Positions 1 to 6,744 of a stretch of 40,821 nt of DNA are shown here, piece after piece. The DNA is taken from the NCBI GenBank assembly GCA_038562375.1, contig JBCFAY010000027.1:1-40821 (forward strand), read 5' to 3'. Within the stretch, counting starts at the first letter, position 1. Each line of letters starts with the position of its first letter. The notes under the pieces were generated by a model. That model had not been told where the DNA came from. It made no database searches and saw only the letters and a program-made list of their open reading frames with translations. Source of the DNA: JBCFAY01 sp038562375 (GTDB lineage: Bacteria; Bacillota; Clostridia; Christensenellales; CAG-138). The position numbers and the translations under genes were made by a program.

Positions 1-796
1 GGTGGGAATAAGAGTTTTTCGCGAATTCATCGGCCACCTTGAGCACAGTTTCGTCGCCTGTCGTGGTGGTCGTGATCACCGACCAGTCACCGGCCGCGCG
101 CTCTGCGCTTCCGGGATCCTCAATGATTACCCCATTCGTGAGCAGGTAAAAGTCGCGTACCAGGCTGGCCGAACCATCGACCAGTTCCACCGCCGTTATC
201 TTGGCAATGCTCGCCGCCGAATAGCTCTCGGCGATCAGGCGATAGGCGTCATCCGCAAAATCGATCTTGCGTGTGGGCACCGCTCGCGCGCCGACCGTGA
301 TCTCCAACGTATCTCGGGCGACCGAGAAGTCCACGAATACCCACGCTAGCCGCCGCACAAGCGCGATGTACTCCTTTAGGCTATAAACCCCGTCCTTTAC
401 CTCCGGCGCGATAAACGGCGTCGACGTGACCGCCGTGACGGCAATATACGGCATGTCATAAGCCGCATCGCCCGCCGCCGCGAAATTGTCCTCGATCGCC
501 GCCGCGATGAAGCTTTCAATATCCGTTCCCGGGCCCGGATAAACGATTGCCCGCTTAAACAGCTGCACCAGATCGACGGCCGTGATCGACGTCACGCCCT
601 CGGAGGGCGCCGCCTTATCGATCAGCCATCCGTGGCCCTCGAAAAAAATAAAACTGCCTTGGCTGAGCGCGTGCTCCCCGGCGATCGCAAAAGTAGAGTT
701 TTCGTCGTAGATCGAGGCGATCGCGACATCGTAATCGATCACGTCCAGCAGGGGCAGGGTTTTAAAGTCAGAACGCCGCTTTATGAAGGTTTGCAT
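1..796 (-). CDS. Phage baseplate/tail protein (Gp37-like), C-terminus cut by window edge
   Basis: An open frame on the minus strand starts with ATG at 796 and stays open to the left edge, so only about 265 N-terminal residues are visible. The protein begins MQTFIKRRSDFKTLPLLD. It is rich in short beta-type segments and has no obvious catalytic motif. It starts two bases after the stop of the distal tail gene (799), so it belongs to the same late operon. In siphoviruses the gene after the distal tail protein normally encodes the baseplate hub or tail-associated protein. The sequence resembles the ReqiPepy6 Gp37-like tail proteins, but I place it mainly by gene order. Frame openness and synteny are seen; the structural role is inferred. 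Confidence 0.72.
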   Translation of the reverse strand, partial: MQTFIKRRSDFKTLPLLDVIDYDVAIASIYDENSTFAIAGEHALSQGSFIFFEGHGWLIDKAAPSEGVTSITAVDLVQLFKRAIVYPGPGTDIESFIAAAIEDNFAAAGDAAYDMPYIAVTAVTSTPFIAPEVKDGVYSLKEYIALVRRLAWVFVDFSVARDTLEITVGARAVPTRKIDFADDAYRLIAESYSAASIAKITAVELVDGSASLVRDFYLLTNGVIIEDPGSAERAAGDWSVITTTTTGDETVLKVADEFAKNSYSH

Positions 797-798
797 AG

Positions 799-1644
799 CT
801 ACACCGCCTTGTAGTATTCGTAAACCCTGATTGCCGCCGCCTGTGCGATCTCTGCGTCCGAGCCTATGCTTAACGAGCACGGCACACCGACGGAAAGCCG
901 AAAAAAGTTGTTATCATTCAGATCGACATGCTCGATCAGATCCTCCGCACCCGCCACTGTTACGCGCCAGATCCCCATAGCCCCGTGACGCGAGGAAAAC
1001 AACAGCGTTTCATCCGCACCGATCTCAACATCCTCAAGGTTTACCCTCCCGAGGATCTCCGCAGTCGATTTGCGCCGCAGCGTGATGACCGGTCCATCCA
1101 GCGGGCCGGGGATTGATATGCTCAGCGCGGCCTCAAGGTGCCCGCCAGCCGTTACGTCCACAGCGTTGATGTCGCCTGATAGAGAGTAATGCATTGGATA
1201 TTCTGCCGGGTATCGTTTGCCGCCGCCCTCATCAGGCGTCAACTCGATTTGCACCGGCAGGCGCTTGTACCATGGGGACGTGCAGCGCAGGGAGGCGGGG
1301 CAGGTGAGCCATCCGCCCGCTCCGAGCTCGCCTTTTTCAATGCTCTCGATATCGATATCCCTGAGGTAGTCGATGTCCAGCGGCCGATAGATCAGCATAA
1401 CCCGCCGCCCGGAGAACAGCCAATCCATGACGGCCTTGTATCCCGCGTAGCCGCCCCGGAAGACCAGATCTCCCACGATGTTCCCCTGTACCAGCTCGGC
1501 ACGCGTGGATACGAAAAATCCGTCGCTGGATTGGCCGAAATCATGTTCGATGGAAACGCCAAGGCCAGACGGCAAATGGAAAAACGTCTGATCCTGCAGG
1601 TCGATGCGCTGACCGATCTCGTTTTCAAGCCAAAATTTTCTCAT
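799..1644 (-). CDS. Phage distal tail (Dit-like) protein
   Basis: A 281-residue protein beginning MRKFWLENEIGQRIDLQDQ. I start it at ATG 1644, whose ATGA overlaps the tape-measure stop (1641-1643); the open frame extends further upstream only as an antisense shadow of the tape measure. Length, position directly after the tape measure and the pattern WLENEIGQ...DQTFFHLPSGLGV fit the distal tail/phage tail family, which forms the hexameric hub joining tail tube and baseplate. The second half is a beta-rich domain. It is translationally coupled to its neighbours on both sides. The family call rests on synteny and N-terminal pattern, and the structural role is established for the family. Confidence 0.75.
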   Translation of the reverse strand: MRKFWLENEIGQRIDLQDQTFFHLPSGLGVSIEHDFGQSSDGFFVSTRAELVQGNIVGDLVFRGGYAGYKAVMDWLFSGRRVMLIYRPLDIDYLRDIDIESIEKGELGAGGWLTCPASLRCTSPWYKRLPVQIELTPDEGGGKRYPAEYPMHYSLSGDINAVDVTAGGHLEAALSISIPGPLDGPVITLRRKSTAEILGRVNLEDVEIGADETLLFSSRHGAMGIWRVTVAGAEDLIEHVDLNDNNFFRLSVGVPCSLSIGSDAEIAQAAAIRVYEYYKAV

Positions 1645-3824
1645 ACATACATCGCCCCCAGTTCGCGGTTGACGCGCTTGATGAGGTAGTCGGTCTGCCC
1701 CTCGCTGAGATCGCGCGGATAAACGTTGATGGTAACGCTGCCGCGCGAAACAGACCGGCCGGATAATCCTGATAGCCCATTCACGCCGATGCTCACGCCG
1801 TCGGTCGGAATGCTGCCATTGATGATTTTGCTGACCTTTTTCATCTCCGCGCCGAATCCCACGCCGATTCCGGCTGCCATGTTCTCCCCGATGCCAGCAA
1901 ACACGGTTGACGGTGATTTGATGCCGAGAATATCCTTGATGCCGTTCACGATGCCATTGAAAAATCCGGTTACTTTGTCCCAAAGCCACTCCGCCATAGA
2001 CACAATACCGTCCCAAATGCCCTTGACGATGTTTTTGCCAGCCTCCCAAATATCTGTAGCAAAGCCCGCGATACCATCGACAACCGCGTTTATGATCCCC
2101 TCGATAGCATCGTCCAGACTGACCAACGCGTTCCAAATACCTTCTCCGATCGCCTTTACAATCTTCCACGCCGCTTCAAGCAGTTTCGGAACATTTTGAA
2201 TGATACCCGTCACGATAGCGACGATCATTTCCAAGGCCGCAGGGATCAAAAGGTCCACGTTATCGATCAGACCCGTAACGATCGCGGTGATCGCGTCGAT
2301 GGCCGCGGGAATGAGTTGCGGCATGGCCTGGGTGAGCCCCATGACGATGGCGATTATAATCTGTGTGGCGGTCGATATCACCATCGGCAGGTTTTCAGTG
2401 AGGAAAGTGACAAACATCGTGATAAGCTGCACCACCATTGCCGCCAAAGGCTCGGCGTTTGCTGAGATCGCCGTCAAAAGTCCTTGTATCAGCTGCATCG
2501 CGCCCTGCATGAGAACCGGGAGCATCTCCGGCAGGAGTGCCACGATCACGTTTATGGCCTCGGTGAGCATACCAGACAGCACCGAAACAACTTCCGGGAT
2601 GTATTTGGAAATGCTTTTTAAGCCCTCGATAATCTTTGTGGACAACCAAGTCCCAATTGTCTTGATGTCGCTCGCTTGAATGCCGTCCGACAGGGCCGTG
2701 CTCATAACCGATAAAAATTCACTGATCCCCGTTCCAACGCTTTGCAGCGCAGGCAGAAACGTAACGGCGAGCTGCTTGCCTATTCCATCAAACTGTGCCT
2801 CCGTGCGCTCCATGATATCGTCGAACTGGCCAAGCTTGGCGACCATTTCATCGGACAAGACGAGGCCCATCTTTCGCGCTTCCTCGGCGTAGAGGGCGAG
2901 CGCGCCGGTGCCGGAATTAATCAGCGGCATGAGGTCCTGATAAGATTTGCCGAACATATCCTGCGCGGCGATATTGCGCAGAGTTTCGTCTTTTATCCCG
3001 GCCAGGGCATCAACGGAATCATAGAATATCTGCTCACTGGACTTTATCTCGCCGTTGGCGTCTCTGATCGATACCTTGACGCCGTCGGCAACATCGATGT
3101 AATCCTTATTGGACTTTACGGCCTCGCCGGTTGCTTTGGTTGTCTTAGCAAGTCCCTTGGTCAGCGTCCCTACTTCGACGTCTACAAAACGAGCAGCATA
3201 TTGGAGCTCCTGCAGCGTGCCCACGCTGATCCCTGTCTGAGCGGAAAGGGTAAGAAGCTCGTCCGCTGCGTCGCCGGACTTTTTCCCGATATTCCAAATA
3301 GCCGTTGCTGCAGCGATTGCGGCCGCTCCGACCGCCGCCATAGCAGCTCCGGCGGTTTTGAGCCCCACAACAACCGCTTTTCCCGCGACGTCGCCGACCG
3401 CTTTCAAGGAAGCGCTGAACTTCTCCATGCGCTCGGATTTTGCCGCATCGTTGAGCCCCTTGATCGCACCCTCATTGTCTTTAAGCTCGCGCTGCATGTT
3501 GTTCAGCGTTGCGGTCGCATTATTGACCTGCTGCTGCCAGCGCTGAGTTTCGGCACTGTTTTCCCCGTATTTTTCGGTAGACGATGCCAGCCCCGCCTTG
3601 AGCTGTTCCAGCTTGTCGCTCTGCTCTGCGATCTGTTTCGTGAGAACCTTGTTCTTAGCGGTAAGCGCCTCTTGGCTTGACGCGCCCTTGTCAAATGAGG
3701 ACGCAACCATGCGCATTTCACTGTCCAACGTTTTAAGGTTGGTGTTAATTTGAGCAACGGCCTTTTTTAGCTCAGCCTCACCTTCAATGCCTATCTTCGG
3801 CCCAACGTCAAACTTGTCAGCCAT
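1641..3824 (-). CDS. Phage tail tape measure protein
   Basis: A 727-residue protein starting MADKFDVGPKIGIEGEAEL at 3824, preceded by AGGTGA; upstream in-frame codons back to 3878 have no ribosome site. Residues 1-130 are a charged coiled coil (KAVAQINTNLKTLDSEMRM and onward). A hydrophobic Ala/Val-rich stretch follows near 155-185. Residues 400-600 hold repeated Leu/Ile/Met helices such as LLPEMLPVLMQGAMQLIQGL, typical of TP901-type tape measures. The C-terminus has a GIKSPSTVFAGIGENMAAGIG motif common at the ends of these proteins. It sets tail length and helps DNA entry. At 727 residues it predicts a short siphovirus tail. The lone plus-strand gene just upstream separates it from the tail chaperone. 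Confidence 0.93.
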   Translation of the reverse strand: MADKFDVGPKIGIEGEAELKKAVAQINTNLKTLDSEMRMVASSFDKGASSQEALTAKNKVLTKQIAEQSDKLEQLKAGLASSTEKYGENSAETQRWQQQVNNATATLNNMQRELKDNEGAIKGLNDAAKSERMEKFSASLKAVGDVAGKAVVVGLKTAGAAMAAVGAAAIAAATAIWNIGKKSGDAADELLTLSAQTGISVGTLQELQYAARFVDVEVGTLTKGLAKTTKATGEAVKSNKDYIDVADGVKVSIRDANGEIKSSEQIFYDSVDALAGIKDETLRNIAAQDMFGKSYQDLMPLINSGTGALALYAEEARKMGLVLSDEMVAKLGQFDDIMERTEAQFDGIGKQLAVTFLPALQSVGTGISEFLSVMSTALSDGIQASDIKTIGTWLSTKIIEGLKSISKYIPEVVSVLSGMLTEAINVIVALLPEMLPVLMQGAMQLIQGLLTAISANAEPLAAMVVQLITMFVTFLTENLPMVISTATQIIIAIVMGLTQAMPQLIPAAIDAITAIVTGLIDNVDLLIPAALEMIVAIVTGIIQNVPKLLEAAWKIVKAIGEGIWNALVSLDDAIEGIINAVVDGIAGFATDIWEAGKNIVKGIWDGIVSMAEWLWDKVTGFFNGIVNGIKDILGIKSPSTVFAGIGENMAAGIGVGFGAEMKKVSKIINGSIPTDGVSIGVNGLSGLSGRSVSRGSVTINVYPRDLSEGQTDYLIKRVNRELGAMYV

Positions 3825-3841
3825 ATGCTCACCTCGCAATC

Positions 3842-3870
3842 TCGACACAAAATCCCAATAGTGGTAAACT
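3842..3870 (+). promoter_or_regulatory. Promoter of the zinc-ribbon moron
   Basis: TCGACA (3842-3847) and TAAACT (3865-3870) are separated by exactly 17 bases and lie 28 bases before a plus-strand start codon with its own GGAGG. The -35 matches consensus at 5 of 6 positions and the -10 at 4 of 6. It faces against the surrounding late operon, as expected for independent expression of a moron in the lysogen. Predicted from sequence only. Confidence 0.5.
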
Positions 3871-3898
3871 TTAAGCAAAAAACACGGAGGAATCAGTC

Positions 3899-4135
3899 AT
3901 GCAGTGTGCAAAATGCGGCAGTGGAAATGTCAACGTCCAAATTGTTCAAACAGGCGGGAAAACTCGCACCCGCAAGCGCGGAATCCTTTGGACGCTTGGC
4001 CGCCTTTTGCTCATTATCTGTACTTGCGGCCTCTGGTTGCTGGTGGGGCGTTCTAAAAGCAAAAGCACGACCCGCTTTAAAAATGAGTCGCGCGCAGTTT
4101 GCCAGAATTGCGGGAATACCTGGGCGGTCAGCTAA
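3899..4135 (+). CDS. Small zinc-ribbon membrane protein, phage moron
   Basis: A 78-residue protein on the strand opposite to the tail operon. ATG 3899 follows GGAGG (3886-3890) at ideal spacing. It has an N-terminal CxxC (MQCAKCGSGN), a central basic stretch (RTRKRG), one strongly hydrophobic segment (LLLIICTCGLWLLVG, about residues 33-48), and a C-terminal CxxC (CQNCGNTWAV). The four Cys form a split zinc ribbon around a membrane segment. Its 3' end overlaps the end of the tail-chaperone frameshift product by eight bases, convergently. Own promoter, opposite strand and position between tape measure and chaperone are typical of a moron, a lysogen-expressed cargo gene. I do not recognise a named function; superinfection exclusion or envelope modification is possible but not shown. 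Confidence 0.8.
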   Translation: MQCAKCGSGNVNVQIVQTGGKTRTRKRGILWTLGRLLLIICTCGLWLLVGRSKSKSTTRFKNESRAVCQNCGNTWAVS

Positions 4136-4675
4136 GATTCGGAATCATTTCATCGTCACTGATTTCGCACTTTTCCTTGGCACCGTTGATGATCCGATAG
4201 CATGCAATCATATCCATGAGTTCGCCCAGCGGCATGCAAAGGTACTCCGCGCGCGGCAGATGAAGCATTCTCCCCCAAAAATCAAGCCACGCAGGTTTTA
4301 AGGCTGCGTGGCTGTCGCGTTTTTTGGGTCAGATTCAACCTCGATTGTGGGCCGCATGCCCTGCGTCATCGCGGCAAAAAGGCTGTCCTTGAGCGTCATG
4401 AGGTCAGCAACACCAATGACAATTTCAAGCTCTTCGAGCGTAAAACACTTCTCGTCCTTTCCGTCGATGATCTTCCTGTAAGCCGCGCCCTGCTCATTGA
4501 GCAGCCCGATGAGCCAAATCAACTCGGTCAGCGCTTCGTCTGCCGCCTTTCCGGAAAAGGCATTTCCAACCGCCTCAATGCTGCCATACCGTGCGGTGAT
4601 CTCCTTAACCGCCTTGGTTGAAAAATTAAGCGGGCACTTGATGCCCGCTATCTCGATTTCTGTGATTCTGCTCAT
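4128..4675 (-). CDS. Tail assembly chaperone, -1 frameshift product (gpGT-type)
   Basis: This is the extended product made when ribosomes slip back one base at A AAA AAC (4319-4325). After the slip the frame reads RDSHAALKPAWLDFWGRMLH and stays open to TGA at 4128-4130, adding about 60 residues beyond the shared N-terminal part, for about 182 residues in all. In tailed phages the gene between major tail protein and tape measure gives a short and a frameshifted long chaperone that together coat the tape measure and recruit tail tube subunits. The slippery heptamer in the correct phase and the open downstream frame are seen directly; the role is known for the family (lambda gpG/gpGT). The 3' end overlaps the convergent moron gene. 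Confidence 0.8.
4298..4675 (-). CDS. Tail assembly chaperone, zero-frame product (gpG-type)
   Basis: A 125-residue acidic, largely helical protein beginning MSRITEIEIAGIKCPLNFST. I choose ATG 4675 because GAGG lies about 8 bases upstream; an earlier in-frame ATG at 4690 has no ribosome site and overlaps the upstream stop. It lies directly after the major tail protein and before the tape measure, the fixed place of the tail chaperone in siphoviruses. It carries a programmed frameshift site near its 3' end and therefore shares its N-terminal region with a longer product. It acts in the cytoplasm during tail assembly and is absent from finished virions in known systems. Confidence 0.82.
   Translation of the reverse strand: MSRITEIEIAGIKCPLNFSTKAVKEITARYGSIEAVGNAFSGKAADEALTELIWLIGLLNEQGAAYRKIIDGKDEKCFTLEELEIVIGVADLMTLKDSLFAAMTQGMRPTIEVESDPKNATATQP
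4319..4325 (-). other. Slippery heptamer A AAA AAC for programmed -1 frameshift
   Basis: The minus strand reads CCA AAA AAC GCG in the zero frame, so the heptamer A AAA AAC is in the exact X XXY YYZ phase. The zero frame ends nine codons later at TAA, while the -1 frame is open for about 60 codons. This is the canonical site type in tail chaperone genes. Confidence 0.82.
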
Positions 4676-4682
4676 ATTTACC

Positions 4683-5264
4683 TCACGCAATGTTCAGCAA
4701 GTGCTTGATATAAATCTCTGCCTCGGCTTCGGAATCGAAAGTTGCCTCTCGTTTCCAGCGCCGTTTTGCGGTATCATCCCGCATAATGGTAGCCTCCAAC
4801 GATGGCGTCTGCCACTCGATGGTTTCCCCCTGCGTCGTGGCGGCATCTTCCGGAATATTGAACTTAATTCTCGGGAACACAACGGCCCGATGCTTTTCTA
4901 TGCCGCTCTTTTTCTTTTTGATGATAATACCGAAGCCCAGATCCGGCGGGCTCATATCATCATCGAAAATCAACTCGGATACCGTATCCTCGCCAATCGT
5001 CAGCGTCGACGCTGTTATGCCGAGAATCAATGCGCTGGCCGCCTGTTCAAGATCGTCCGTGTTGATTGTTAAAGTCCCGTTTGCAAAAGACCGCTCAGAC
5101 TCGGCAATCCCATTATCCGCGAACAGGTTATTGTCATCGCTGCTCTCGATGGCCGCGGAAAACTCAACGGCTTTTGCGAGCACCTGCCCAGCCGAATATG
5201 AGACGACGCCGCCCGCGGCCGCGTATTTCGCGATATACGGTTTACTTACGCCTATCGTTGCCAT
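4683..5264 (-). CDS. Phage major tail (tube) protein
   Basis: A 193-residue protein starting MATIGVSKPYIAKYAAAGG at 5264, with GGAGG supplied by the end of the upstream gene (GGAGGAAAATAA ATG). The N-terminal pattern (V-S-K-P-Y-I-A-K-Y) and a mid-region motif (PPDLGFGIIIKKKKSG) match the phi13-type major tail proteins. These form stacked hexameric rings of the siphovirus tail tube. It is followed with overlapping signals by the chaperone gene and then the tape measure, the conserved order. No internal anomaly is seen. Confidence 0.88.
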   Translation of the reverse strand: MATIGVSKPYIAKYAAAGGVVSYSAGQVLAKAVEFSAAIESSDDNNLFADNGIAESERSFANGTLTINTDDLEQAASALILGITASTLTIGEDTVSELIFDDDMSPPDLGFGIIIKKKKSGIEKHRAVVFPRIKFNIPEDAATTQGETIEWQTPSLEATIMRDDTAKRRWKREATFDSEAEAEIYIKHLLNIA

Positions 5265-5760
5265 TTATTTTCCTCCCATAAGCTTTTCTATTTCTTGGTC
5301 GATAACCCGCCCCCATCTCGGCGATCGCCGCCTGCTTGGTCGCGTTGACCGCCGGGCGCACAAAAGGATGCTTGTGACGCACGGACGAACCGCTTTCCAC
5401 AGCGCGCGCGAGCAGCTGATTCGGAATACCTTGCGGATATTTGTTCGTGGACTTGCTCCCGTACCCATCAAAACCGATCTTCGCGTTCCAATCGCCGTTT
5501 TCATCGCGAGTGATTGGCGTGATTCCGAAAGATGCGAGCAGGTCGGCCTTTTGCGTCCTGGTCAACCCGCCAAACTGATCCCCGCCGCGCAGATATCGGA
5601 ATTTCTCCGTCGGCACCCCTTCAAGAGTTGCCTTGATTTTGTCCGCGACGATCTTCGCGCCTGCATAGATCGCTTTTTTAGCGATCTCGTCCGACCCGGC
5701 CGCGAACCGCGACAGCTTAAGCGCGTATTCGTCGGACGCCTTAAAAGTCATCCTAGCCAT
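5265..5760 (-). pseudogene. HK97-gp10-like tail/head-tail protein, frameshifted near its 3' end
   Basis: The frame starts at ATG 5760 (MARMTFKASDEYALKLSRF). It contains the gp10-like mid-region QLLARAVESGSSVRHKHPFVRPA and then AAIAEMG. At a G5 run (C5 on plus, 5310-5314) the sense-looking frame shifts: the other frame continues GRVIDQEIEKLMGGK and stops at 5265, just before the ribosome site and ATG of the major tail gene. That is the usual ending of these proteins. Without correction the frame reads GAGYRPRNRKAYGRKING and runs 23 bases into the next gene. Removing one G gives a 164-residue protein of normal size. It may be a true mutation or a homopolymer sequencing error; only the last 15 or so residues are affected, so function might persist. 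Confidence 0.75.
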
Positions 5761-6088
5761 GGGGGTCAACCACCATTTCGAATACCCACTCGTAATGAAT
5801 GTAGCCGGTAGCATCCTCTTTTTGGATGCTCTCGAGGCGCCAGGGGATCCCCGCATCGCTCATAGCCTTCTGGATCTGCTGCACGACCGGGTCGTACTCG
5901 ATCTTGGTATAGTAGTCGACTGTTCCGGTCAACGCCTGCTCCTGCATGCGGTTGTTGCCGTGCTTCGCGCTGGCCTGCCCGTCCTCTGCCCAGACGATGT
6001 AACTGCCGGTCGCGTCTTTGGGCGGAGAGAAATGATATACTTTTTGCGTAACGGTAAGCAGCGCATCGCGAACATCAATCAATGTCAT
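5753..6088 (-). CDS. Phage tail completion/terminator-like minor protein
   Basis: A 111-residue protein starting MTLIDVRDALLTVTQKVYHF. The start ATG overlaps the stop of the upstream gene (6075) and its own stop overlaps the next start (5760), so it is tightly coupled in the operon. The pattern SYIVWAEDGQASAKHGNNRM followed by GTVDYYTK fits the small neck or tail-terminator proteins found between head-closure and gp10-like genes in clostridial phages. The family would cap or join the tail tube to the head. No catalytic residues are expected. The assignment is mainly from gene order. Confidence 0.65.
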   Translation of the reverse strand: MTLIDVRDALLTVTQKVYHFSPPKDATGSYIVWAEDGQASAKHGNNRMQEQALTGTVDYYTKIEYDPVVQQIQKAMSDAGIPWRLESIQKEDATGYIHYEWVFEMVVDPHG

Positions 6089-6437
6089 AGTCCTGCACCA
6101 GCCTTTCGAGCGACAGATCCGATATCAGTTCGCCGCTGTCATCATCAACGCCGTGGAAGGCTCGTACAATGTCGTATTGCGGCGAGCCTGCAGGCGGCGG
6201 CAGAATCGACGATAAGATCGCGATGTCATGATTTGATATCGCCCGATTTTGCAGAATGCGGATTCGCTCGGATACGCCAACTCCCTCCTGGCCCGCAATA
6301 GGTTGCGGCGCCGTCTCGAAACTGAGCTCGCCATACCAGGACTGATGCTTGAGTAACGGCGCATTGTTCGGCATGTCCCCGGCCGCAGCCGTATTCGACA
6401 CGCTGTAGATCGAGCAAAAGCCTTTATCCAGTACCAT
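6075..6437 (-). CDS. Phage head-closure/head-tail joining protein
   Basis: A 120-residue protein starting MVLDKGFCSIYSVSNTAAAG. It lies between the connector and tail-terminator genes with overlaps at both ends (ATG 6437 overlaps the stop of 6424-6720; its stop overlaps ATG 6088). It contains SWYGELSFETAP and RIRILQNRAISNHDIAIL, a compact beta-type pattern seen in head-closure proteins of this operon type. Assignment is by position and size; I do not recognise a definite family motif. Confidence 0.6.
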   Translation of the reverse strand: MVLDKGFCSIYSVSNTAAAGDMPNNAPLLKHQSWYGELSFETAPQPIAGQEGVGVSERIRILQNRAISNHDIAILSSILPPPAGSPQYDIVRAFHGVDDDSGELISDLSLERLVQDYDID

Positions 6438-6720
6438 CCGTTCCGCCCTTCTCCCGCAGCCAGCGTTCGCGCAGCGCCAACGTTAACCATTCCGGCATGC
6501 CGGTGTTTTTATCGCGGTTGTTGTGGGCCCAAACGACATAATCTGAAAGGAAAACCTGATCCCCCACGTCCTCTTCAATCAGATGGATCCCATTGCCCGC
6601 GAGGGTGCGATCAGCCGCAGCAATGCGCAGCTTAAGATAGCCGTCGAGAGACGTGTCAGAGGGCAGGCGGTTAAGCCTGCCCTTGACAATTCCCAGCACC
6701 ACGGCCTCATTGAATGCCAT
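6424..6720 (-). CDS. Phage head-tail connector protein
   Basis: A 98-residue protein starting MAFNEAVVLGIVKGRLNRLP, with AAGGAAGGAGG directly upstream of ATG 6720. It is predicted mostly helical: an N-terminal helix pair, then DGYLKLRIAAADRTLAGNGI, then a C-terminal helix ALRERWLREK. It is the first gene after the capsid gene, the usual place of the connector (gp6-like) protein that binds under the portal. Function is inferred from order and length. Confidence 0.65.
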   Translation of the reverse strand: MAFNEAVVLGIVKGRLNRLPSDTSLDGYLKLRIAAADRTLAGNGIHLIEEDVGDQVFLSDYVVWAHNNRDKNTGMPEWLTLALRERWLREKGGTDGTG

Positions 6721-6744
6721 GGGAGCCTCCTTCCTTAGACGCTC

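Noticed and set aside
1645..2169. N-terminal extension of the distal tail frame
   Set aside because: The extension is antisense-like low-quality sequence over the tape measure gene; the real start is ATG 1644 with an ATGA overlap.
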